32,533 nt of DNA. Source: Oppiella nova (taxonomy: Eukaryota > Arthropoda > Arachnida > Sarcoptiformes > Oppiidae). Location of the stretch: NCBI GenBank assembly GCA_905397405.1, contig CAJPVJ010000202.1, positions 1-32,533 on the forward strand. The letters run 5' to 3'. Shown piece by piece: positions 1-9,273 of the stretch (positions are counted from its first letter, which is position 1; each line of letters begins with the position of its first letter). The notes below the pieces were generated by a model. It did not search any database. It was not told the DNA's origin and saw only the letters and a program-made list of their open reading frames with translations. The position numbers and the translations under genes were made by a program.

Positions 1-3000
1 CGACACTCAGTTCTCAAGACAATATCGGCTCAAATCAAGTCCGCAGACACCGAACGCATCGGTGGAGGAAAGCCGACAGTTATGGAGGTTTCGACCGCTT
101 ATGTAGCCGTCGGCACATCCCATGGATTTGTTCTCGTCTTCGGTATGATATCTATCACTCGTTTCGGAAATCAATTCATATCTTGAATGCCATTCATTTG
201 ACTGAAGACTTGCGACAAGTGATGAAATCATGTCTTCGTACTAACGACTACTTGGGATCCGTATCGGCGCTGACCATCAAGAGGGATAACTCGCGACTGC
301 TTTGCGGTTACAGCAGAGGAGGTGTCACTCTTTGGAACCTACAGTCGGGTGAACTCATTAAGACATTCACTGAATTGCATTCACCCAACACTACAGTACT
401 TCATCTGAAGGTTAGACACCATTTGAGACAATGAAGTGATTTATTGATTGAATGATTGTCCGGAAATGACTGACAGTTTATGTCCGACAATAACTTCGGT
501 GCTCTGAGTGACAGCAGTGGATCTGTTTATATGCTGGACTTCAGAGGCAATCACATCGACTCTCAGTGCATATTCTCGGGAAGGTTTGTCTCATTCACTC
601 ATTTGAGTCACAAATTAAGCCATTTTTCAATACATTGTTAGTCGCGGAGAAGTACTAGTGATTGAGCCGTTGATAATACCGGAGCACTCAAAGGGAGGGG
701 ATATACAGAACTTTAGCCACATTTGCTTACTATCGATGGCAACGGTGACCAAAGTTATTGCGCTAACACTGAGGCCCGCAATCAATGTCCACTTCACACA
801 ACTTCTTAAGGTTTTTGATTATATTGTGATTTTAAAGTCAACTAATGTTGTAAAACATATAAAACCATATTTAAGGCCAAAGGGACTACTCTTCCACTAA
901 TTTGCTGGCAGTTCGTTATGGTTCAGATGACAGCCGATGCCAGAGTCATAGACCCGGTGCTGTCGTTTGCGCGACAAAACACTATTTACTTCTTTCAGGT
1001 CTTTAGGGAACTACTAATTCATTGATTATTTCAATAGTTTTGTCATTGATTTGAAGGCCAGCTATAAGAGCGCAACCCGACTGGCGTTCACACCATTAAT
1101 GCAGATAAGCGTTGGATATGTGATGCAATCGATTGTTTGGTTGAATTCGCGGACAATTGTGACGATCGACGACACGGAGAAAATGCATGTCTTGGACGTG
1201 AAGTCTGAGGAGGAGCTGGAAGTGATCCAAATCGACACAATAGAAATGGTTTACGGAAGCGCTCACTTCAAGTCTCTGGAAAACGGACAGAACGTGAGTC
1301 TCGCGATGTCTGCGGCCGCCGAGAGGGCCTGTTATCACTCGACGTGTGTCTCAAACGCAACCCTTTCTAACAATAACTCTTCGAATCTACTTATTCTTGG
1401 CGTCAGTTCTGTCCACTTGTTTGCGATCAGGAGTTGGGCCGAAAGGATAGACCTATTGGTCGATGAGAACAAATACACCGAAGCTTTAGCTCTGTGTCTC
1501 TCTTTCTACAAGAATACAGCGAAAGCTGTGATCGGTTTGAGCGGAAAAAAGACCGAAAAGCGTGAAATGATAGCACAAAAACTGATTGAAGTGTTAGACA
1601 AGTATGTGAACCAAACGCTCACAGCTTTGTGTCCCGAAAAGGGAAGGATTGAGGTTTTGGTGGAACACTACCGACACTTAATCCCCACTTCCATCCACTA
1701 CTGTCTGGCCGTTGAAAATAACTACCAAATGCTAAATCAATTGTTTGATAAATTTTCTGACGATTCAATCGCCAAAACCATATTCTTAGACGCATTAGAG
1801 TCTTATGTATTGAATGGAGAGCTGAGGAGTTTGAGTCCAATTATAGCCAAAGAACTGACTCTTCATTACGAACAGAAGAAGTGGTTCCACACATTCGAGT
1901 CAATTGTAACACACCTTGAGATCACTTCTCTGGATATTCATCATGTGATGACTGTTTGTCGCAAACATTGTTTATTCGATGCCATCATTTATATCTATAA
2001 TCAGGCTTTTGATGACTATATGACTCCTTTTGAAGAGTTGATCCGCAAATTAGAGGTTTTTATAGGAAATGGACAGCAATTGAGTGATAAAGACATTGAA
2101 TTGGGAAACAAACTAATGGTTTATATGAGTTGTCTATTGAGAGGTCTTTCGTTTCCAAACAATCAGACCATCGGAACAGAGAAGAAGACAATTCTAGTCA
2201 GAGATATATTGTCGCGGATCTCCAAACCCAGTGATCCTAACAGTGGTTATAATAATCCATTTGAAGACAAAGATTATCCAAAACAAACAATCAGACCATC
2301 GAAACAGAGAAGAAGACAATTCTAGTCAGAGATATATTGTCGCGGATCTCGAAACCCAGTGATCCTAACAGTGGTTATAATAATCCGTTTGAAGACAAAG
2401 ATTATCCGAATTTGAGAACACTTTTGCACTTCAATACAAAACAATTCTTAGAAATTCTTTTAAATGCTTTTGAAGGCTTTGACACCGAAAACAGTTTTTT
2501 GTAAGTTTTAGAAAACTATTTAACAAAGATTATCCAAATTTGAGAACACTTTTGCACTTCAATACAAAACAATTCTTAGAAATTCTTTTAAATGCTTTTG
2601 AAGGCTTTGACACCGAAAACAGTTTTTTGTAAGTTTTAGAAAACTATTTCAATGAATTTAACAATATTTTGTGCAACATTTATATAACTTTCCATTAAAT
2701 CAATAGAACGGATCAAAAGCAAAAAATAGTGGATATTTTGATACAAATAATGATTGAGAAAATGGGTTTCGACGAGAAAGAGATCAGTTGTCTGTTTATA
2801 TTTATCGCCAAATTATTGTCAGATAAGAGGAATACTGTTGGCATCAAAAAGTCACTCTTAGATGAGGTAATGAATAGAGCTTTAAGGATAAGCCTCAATA
2901 GCTTTGATGCAATCAATTGACCAAAGATTGTGATATTGTTTCAGATAATCGAAAAACTTTTTATATCCGAAGACCGGAAATGCAGTGAAGAGAGAGAACA

Positions 3001-5552
3001 CGTCTTATTAGAGTTATTGCAGTCAAAAGTGGGCCACACTTTGGATGAGTTAGAGATCTTACGAATGGCACAAAACGAACAAAGATTATCCAAATTTGAG
3101 AACACTTTTGCACTTCAATACAAAACAATTCTTAGAAATTCTTTTAAATGCTTTTGAAGGCTTTGACACCGAAAACAGTTTTTTGTAAGTTTTAGAAAAC
3201 TATTTGAATGATTTTAACAATATTTTGTGCAACATTTATATAACTTTCCATTAAATCAATAGAACGGATCAAAAGCAAAAAATTGTGGATATTTTGATAC
3301 AAATAATGATTGAGAAAATGGGTTTCGACGAGAAAGAGATCAGTTGTCTGTTTATATTTATCGCCAAATTATTGTCGGATAAGAGGAATACTGTTGGCAT
3401 CAAAAAGTCACTCTTAGATGAGGTAATGAATAGAGCTTTAAGGAAAAGCCTCAATAGCTTTGATGCAATCATTTGACCAAAGATTGTGATATTGTTTCAG
3501 ATAATCGAAAAACTTTTTACATCCGAAGACCGGAAATGCAGTGAAGAGAGAGAACACGTCTTATTAGAGTTATTGCAGTCAAAAGTGGGCCACACTTTGG
3601 ATGAGTTAGAGATCTTACGAATGGCACAAAACGTCAATTTGTTAGTCATGTTGTCGTTTGATTTGATCATCAAATCGTATTCATTGTTGTTTTGTTTCAT
3701 TAGTTTCAGAATTTGTGATTACATTTACGTTAAGAACAGAAATTGGGGACAAATTATGTGCACATATTTGAAAGACAATCAAAGAAAGGTTTCAATTGCT
3801 GTCAACTTATTACCGTATTTTGGTATTAATTGTTTGATTTGTCTATTTGTCTGATACCAGAGCCATGTCTTCGATTACATGAACCAAATCGTGATGTCGT
3901 GTAATGTTTCGGACAAAGAGAAGAGAGATTTCATGGAAACTATTTATTCTAATGTCGAAAGTCTTGTGGAAATTGATTTCCAAAAAACGGCAAAATTTCT
4001 ATTGGATTACTTAGAAGAAGACAAATTCGAGAGAATAATCGATTCTCTCGAAGCAAAACCCAAAGTATTATATAAACTATTGTCCGGAATATTACTGAAA
4101 GAATCGAAGAAAAGTCACAAAAGAGATCCGTCGACAGGAAGTATTGATTTGCAGTCACTATCTGTTAGAGAGCAGAGAAAACAGAACCCAAAGTATTATA
4201 TAAACTATTGTCCGGAATATTACTGAAAGAATCGAAGAAAAGTCACAAAAGAGATCCGTCGACAGGAAGTATTGATTTGGAGTCACTATCTGTTAGAGAG
4301 CAGAGAAAACAGTTGATTATAACGGATCCCAAACTTCAAGAAAGACTCATTGAATTGATGTGTGATTTTGAACCCAATTCCGTACAAAAGACGCTCCAAA
4401 TTCTGGAGGACTATCGGCCGGAGATTATATTAGTTGTAAGTCTCGACGAAATGTTTCTGTGATTATGATTGTTGTAATCAATTGTTATCTCTTATCAGAT
4501 GACCAGAAAGTGTGAGATAAAGGACGGGACGGCATATCTGCTCGAAAAGACCTCCAAATTTGATGAGGCCTTCGCTCTATTGCACACAGATTTGCAGCAA
4601 AAGATAATTGATTTTAAGGCTTCAGAAGTGGACCAATTCGTGGATCAAATTGTCATTAAAATAACAGATCTCATAGACCTGTGCGGTCGCTGTACCACCA
4701 AAATGACTGAGAGCTCGCAGATGCAGCACACAGTGGATCTCTGGATCTCTTTACTCGAATCCATGCAAACAATCAATAAATTGGTTAAGAAGTCATCACA
4801 AGATATATATTCAAACAAATTGAATGAATTAACGAATCGATTCCTCATTGGTTTGAACGGAACGCAGAACACGACAGCAGTTATGCAGAGGTTTATGACC
4901 AGAGAGTCATCCGACGGAACGGCAGACCTTTTATATGGCGCTAAAGATCTGGTCTTTAAAGTGAAGGACAACTATATCTATGAGGAAACACTTCTGCAGA
5001 CGACCAACAATTTACTGTTAACTGAATTACACCAACATTTAGCACACCTTCAAAGGCTCGCCACTAAAGCCAACGCCAATCGCGGCCTCAAGACGTGCGC
5101 CGTTTGTGGTAAACATCTACAACACTCGGACAATGTCGTGCTATTCAGTTGTAAGCATTCATTCCATGAGCGGTGTGTGACCACAGATGACGGACCCGTT
5201 TGTCACATATGCGACAATCACGACAAGCCTTCTGCCAATCGTGTGTCGAGCGCACAGAATATCTGTTCCAATGAAACCAATTCTAATCATAAGTTAAGAA
5301 ATGCACTCAATCTAAGCGAAAGTCAAATAAATGCTTTACAATACCTCAAGAATGGACAGCGAATCGACTCCAGAGTAAGTGATTCAAGTTTCGCAATTTA
5401 TAGCTTGTATTCAATAGTTTTTGTGTTAAAAATAGGCAAATATTTTGAATCAATTGCCAAACACTCGGATAAGGCTGGCGTCTAATGAGAGGTCGAGTGA
5501 ACACACTTTCCAACTAAAACTGGCGCCGAAGTGGAGACCAAAAAGTGACTGA
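1..5552 (+). CDS. VPS8: VPS8, CORVET complex subunit (5' partial; coding exons disrupted by tandem duplications)
   Basis: Vps8 is the Rab5-binding subunit of CORVET, the tether for early endosome fusion. Exons read as 1-142, 208-410, 477-583, 642-810, 876-998, 1057-2500, 2707-2866 (second copy 3263-3422), 3501-3640, 3704-3788, 3861-4435, 4499-5374 and 5436-5552, all with GT-AG introns. The window opens inside the N-terminal beta-propeller (AVGTSHGFVLVF, LLCGYSRGGVTLWNL). The alpha-solenoid follows in the 1057-2500 exon (KAVIGLSGKK, EITSLDIHHV). A C-terminal RING-H2 lies at about 5095-5214 (CAVC, then C-KH-SFH-ERC, then CHIC). The last exon ends with the family-like tail HTFQLKLAPKW. Known orthologues are about 1430 aa; roughly 1294 are visible here, so about 130 N-terminal residues lie outside. 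Duplications at 2156-2411 and 4057-4312 sit inside exons and shift the frame by 128 bp each. Those at 2395-2650 and 2523-3633 could be skipped by splicing. The rest of the frame is clean, so I suspect assembly rather than gene death. Confidence 0.93.
2156..2411 (+). repeat. 128-bp tandem duplication inside a VPS8 coding exon
   Basis: Unit 1 is 2156-2283 and unit 2 is 2284-2411, both starting CAAACAATCAGACC, head to tail with no filler. They differ at about four bases (for example TCC/TCG and CCATTT/CCGTTT). Because 128 is not a multiple of three, reading through gives a stop at 2323-2325. Counting only one unit, the exon has length 1316 and ends in phase 2, which matches the next exon. Confidence 0.95.
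2395..2650 (+). repeat. 128-bp tandem duplication across the end of a VPS8 exon and its splice donor
   Basis: Units 2395-2522 and 2523-2650 both begin ACAAAGATTATCC and carry the exon end plus the GTAAG donor (2501 and 2629). They differ at one internal base (CCG/CCA) and at the last base. A third copy begins at 3079. Splicing from the first donor could bypass the second copy. Confidence 0.93.
2523..3633 (+). repeat. 556-bp tandem duplication containing two VPS8 exons
   Basis: Copy A is 2523-3078 and copy B starts at 3079. Each holds the end of one exon, the exon with EKMGFDEKEISCLF (2707-2866 / 3263-3422), and the exon with SEDRKCSEEREHVLLELL (2945- / 3501-3640). I count seven substitutions in about 555 bp. 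Four are intronic, two coding changes are synonymous, and one is Ile/Thr (ATA/ACA near 2964/3520). The first 127 bp of the two copies are identical and the first difference falls at 2650 versus 3206. Only copy B runs on into the next normal exon. Confidence 0.95.
4057..4312 (+). repeat. 128-bp tandem duplication inside a VPS8 coding exon
   Basis: Units 4057-4184 and 4185-4312 both start AACCCAAAGTATTAT. They differ at one base (GATTTGCAG/GATTTGGAG, Gln/Glu). Reading through the junction gives a stop near 4226. With one unit counted, the exon 3861-4435 is 447 bp, exactly 149 codons. Confidence 0.95.
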
Positions 5553-5622
5553 TTGTACACTTGGGACCCATTCATGGCTACAATCTATATGTTATTGATA
5601 ATCATATTTAATTAGAAATGTA

Positions 5623-5628
5623 AATAAA
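5623..5628 (+). terminator. VPS8 poly(A) signal
   Basis: A canonical AATAAA lies about 70 bp after the VPS8 stop codon, in an A/T-rich stretch and before the PDE12 start at 5818. Several further AATAAA-like strings follow to 5670. Confidence 0.5.
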
Positions 5629-5817
5629 AACGAGTTGAAATAAATTATAAATTAATAATTATAAATAAATTAAAAATAAGTTTTAAACCAGAAGTCAAAT
5701 GAATGATAATTACTATACAATCCCTTGTTTTGAAACGTTTGCCGTATGTTTGTGTGATTTAGTGTCAAAGACTTTGACACAAAGTATTTGTCATAAACTC
5801 TTTGATTACTGAAGATC

Positions 5818-7916
5818 ATGAGTGGTCGTCGGTGTGATGTGCGGTGTGTGGACACCGATCACACGATTGTCATTGAGTTCAAGTACAACCAATTGGACAC
5901 CAATTCTCAGCGATTCTTTCACTTCCAAAGAGACAAATCCGAGACTTTGAGACAAACTTTCCAAAGAATTGCACTCAATATCCATAAGTTGTCCGCAAAG
6001 AAGTCAAAGACCAATAAAAGCAAAACCAATTGTCAAACAGATGTCAACGCATTAGATATACAGCTCTTTATGGACGGATGCGCTCTTTCTCAAGACTCAG
6101 CCAATTGTGATGTTTGGAAATCAGGTCTAAATGATGGCATGATTTTTGATGCAAACCTATGTCTCATACAAACGATTGTCTTATTTTAGGCCAAACTTTT
6201 AGAGTGGGAGACAATGACTACGAGGTGTACGTAAACGCACCGACAGTTAAGTCCCTAAAACTTCCCAAAGTAATCATGTCTTCGTTCACAATATATCCTA
6301 AAATTTCTCTCGAGTTTTGTTCGCAAAATGATTGCAAATTTTATTGGTTCCGGGAATCGATAGCAAAGACAAATGATTCCAACAGTTCTACGATCGCTGC
6401 CAATGAGCAGACAATAGTTGATCCCAAAAGTGATTGGCTTTTAGTGAGCGAAGGATTCTATTACAAGACTAGTAGTGAAGACATCGGCGCTAAAGTCAAA
6501 GTGGTTTGTCATCCGATGGGTGGCAGAGAGTGTGAAGCGATCGGTGAGAATGTGATTGAAGCCAATCCAGGGTTGTGTCCATTCGAGGAAAGGCTTGTTT
6601 TCTGCACTGAACCCACAAATTGTGGCTCTTTTCGAGTGATTTCCTATAATATATTGGCTGACGTTTACGCCGATCAGGACTACACCCGAACAGTACTGTT
6701 CCCCTACTGTCCCGCCTATGCGCTGGACCTAAACTACAGGTAAACTATGATCTAATAAGTGTTGCTCTCGTTGTTCACTATTAATATCAGTGACGAGAGC
6801 TGTGGTGAGCGCCAAACTGGACAACTGGTCCACAATTAATGATCTGTTTGTTTGGTTGTGTCACATAAACTAATGTCTTGTATTTCTTGTATTGAATACA
6901 GGAAACAGTTATTGACTAAAGAGATCGTCGGCTATAACGCAGACATCTGTTGCTTCCAAGAAGTGGATCGACATGTGTTTGACTCCGATCTCAAACCTAT
7001 GATGTGTTTCGTAAACCAAACGAACGCTAAACCCAAATATGAGTCGTTTTTTAGCGAAAAGGGAAACACCGGCGAAGGTTTGGCCGCTTTTGTCAATTCA
7101 TCAAAGTTTGAGATATTGAGCGCCAAAACGGTCTGTTTGTCCGAAGAACTCAAAACTAATCCCATTTTCGCTCATTTATTAACTGAAATCAGCGCCAATG
7201 AGAAACTGTTGGACCGATTAATGGCCAGATATTCCGTCATTCAATGCATTCTTCTTAAGTCTGTAGAAGATAGCAATCGGGCCATCATTTTAGGCAATAC
7301 TCACCTCTACTTCCATCCCGACGCCGACCACATCCGACTCATTCAGTCTTTTATTTATATCAAATATATCGAGAATGAGATGAAAGTGTTGTCAAAAAAG
7401 GTTTGATTTTCAGTATTTGTGACCAAAATTATAATTAAAGACATGTTTTGTTGAACAGAGACCAGAGTTGACTGTTTCGCCGATCCTTTGCGGCGATTAT
7501 AACAGTTGTCCGGAATTCGGTGTTTTCCAACTCTTCACCACTGGATTCGTTCCCAAAGACATTGAGGATTTCAAAAGCAGTAAATATTTGTTTAAATGCT
7601 AAATACAAATGTTTGACAAACAATTCAAACGATTGTTTGCTGGCCTATAGATTCAGACGAGACAATCCATGGCATTGATATGAGTCACGGCTTAAGTCTG
7701 GACAGCGCTTGTGGTCAACCCGTGTACACCAATTACACGCCATTCTTCAGCGGTTGTCTCGACTATATATTCTTCGATACCAACCATTTGGAGGTCTCTG
7801 AAGTGATTCCATTCCCCAGTCATGAACAGGTGGTCCAGAATACAGGTCTTCCGAGTATTGTCTTCCCTTCAGACCATTTAGCACTCGTATCAGTGCTTAA
7901 GTGGAAAACCTCTTAA
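5818..7916 (+). CDS. PDE12: PDE12, 2',5'-phosphodiesterase 12 (EEP-family exonuclease)
   Basis: PDE12 cleaves 2',5'-oligoadenylate and trims poly(A), in vertebrates in the mitochondrial matrix. Exons are 5818-6124, 6190-6739, 6902-7400, 7459-7579 and 7651-7916, all GT-AG and phase-consistent, giving 580 aa against about 609 in human. Exon 1 joins exon 2 at CDVWKSG/QTFRVGD, the same place as the human VDAW-DG region. The endonuclease/exonuclease/phosphatase domain shows SYNILADVY, CFQEVDR (catalytic Glu), NTHLYFHPD, CGDYNSCPE and a terminal PSDHLALV with the catalytic Asp-His. All metal-binding motifs look intact. The ATG at 5818 is the only start in this exon: an in-frame TGA lies at 5803-5805, and no mitochondrial presequence precedes the conserved part. 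It lies 265 bp downstream of VPS8 on the same strand. Confidence 0.95.
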
Positions 7917-7968
7917 CACATGGAGTTTATAGCAGTTATGAACACATTTAACACACAATTAATTGTTA

Positions 7969-7974
7969 TTTATT
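7969..7974 (-). terminator. POP7 poly(A) signal
   Basis: TTTATT on the plus strand reads AATAAA on the minus strand, 38 bp beyond the POP7 stop. Only 95 bp separate the PDE12 and POP7 stops, so the two 3' UTRs probably overlap. Confidence 0.5.
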
Positions 7975-8011
7975 TTTATGCAATAATTTAATATAAAAGT
8001 TATGAAACAAA

Positions 8012-8434
8012 TCAAGTGTTTGTCTGTTGTTTGCGAAACAGTTTGATATGAATGGCAGAAACGGTGCGCTTCTGAGTGTACGACTCATTGAGCTCTCGAT
8101 TGTCACCAATCGGTTCCATGTCATCGACCACATCGACGGATGACGTGTTGCAAGACATGTCCAAATGGTTGGTCTCCTGCAGTTGTAGCGCCATATTGAT
8201 GGCCCGGTGGACAGCCTTCCCGAGTCCATGGATGACAATGTGGTGGTAGTGTTGGGGAGAATCCAACGCCTGTTGGCATCTCTTGAGTTGGACACTGAAG
8301 TCGGTCCTCATATTCACGTAGATATCATTGTCTCGTTTCGGCAAATGATTGGGCAGTCGTTTCCTTAAGACATACTCGTCTGAGTGGACCACTGGTCGGT
8401 CCCGTTGTGTCTGTTTGGGTGACTTATCGGACAT
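8012..8434 (-). CDS. POP7: POP7 / Rpp20, ribonuclease P and MRP protein subunit
   Basis: This single-exon gene encodes 140 aa, the same length as human Rpp20, an Alba-fold protein. With Rpp25 it binds the P3 arm of RNase P and RNase MRP RNA in the nucleolus and takes part in pre-tRNA and pre-rRNA processing. Diagnostic strings are YVLRKRLPNHLPKRDNDIYV, MRTDFSVQLKRCQ, IHGLGKAVHRAINMALQLQ, NTSSVDVVDDMEP and a C-terminal SAIHIKLFR. Relative to human there is a short, basic N-terminal tail and a slightly longer linker before the final strand. It lies convergent to PDE12, and the next gene in its own orientation is the Sp factor about 840 bp upstream. Nothing is missing and no frame damage is seen. 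Confidence 0.95.
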   Translation of the reverse strand: MSDKSPKQTQRDRPVVHSDEYVLRKRLPNHLPKRDNDIYVNMRTDFSVQLKRCQQALDSPQHYHHIVIHGLGKAVHRAINMALQLQETNHLDMSCNTSSVDVVDDMEPIGDNRELNESYTQKRTVSAIHIKLFRKQQTNT

Positions 8435-9273
8435 TGTTTTGATGGATCAGTTGAGTGACAAATGAAGAGTGAAAACAAAATCACATTTTCTGCACAATGC
8501 TTTCAAAACAAAGGGATTGTATTGTAATTGCGATACAAATGTTGAACACAACCACCAATTGATTGAATGATTGGTTACATAACAAAAACATTGCAATTAA
8601 TAAATGAAACAAAAATTAAATTTATAAAAAATTAGTGAAACTTTTAATTGTCTTAAAATAAAACTGAAAACATAACGAAAACATAGACATTGATTGAATG
8701 GTAGACACGGATAACAAAATGTTTGATCCGTTTTGTGCAATGATTTTTAAGTTTTATTTCGTTTTAAACTTTTTATAAATTATCATTCATTTAATAATTA
8801 AACTAATTTTAAGTTTAACTTATAATTTAAAAATTTCTCATTTCGTTCAACAGTTTAAGATCTATCGATATAATTATCAATTAATATATATTTGATTCTT
8901 AAAAACTTATATATTATTAAGAATTATAATAAAAATTATTTTCAAAAAATGAGATGAAATTGGCGTTTGAAATGATAGATGAAATGGAAATTGCATTTTA
9001 ACAGCAAATATAATGTGAAAAACTGATGATATAATGAGAGAAATGAGTTGAGAACAAAACTAATGATACAAATCATAAGAAATGAATAAATATTTATAAT
9101 AATCACTATTATATATATAATCAATGATTAGTCAGTCTATTATGTGTTAATTATTATTCATTATTAATAAAATATATTCTCAAATGTGTATAATATTTAT
9201 ATAATCATTAATTAATAGTCATTTTCAGGTCTAATAAATTACTTCATTTGATGAACAGTTGGCGAACAGAGAC
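8435..9273. other. AT-rich intergenic DNA between POP7 and the Sp gene
   Basis: This stretch holds the POP7 5' flank and the Sp-gene 3' flank. It is very AT-rich, especially 8600-9240, with many short T and A runs. I see no gene, RNA or clear repeat in it. The open frame at 8942-9124 is low-complexity sequence and not credible. Confidence 0.6.

Noticed and set aside
3861-4226. Separate small gene made of the VPS8 fragment ending at the first 128-bp unit
   Set aside because: It is the interior of a VPS8 exon, cut short only by the duplication.
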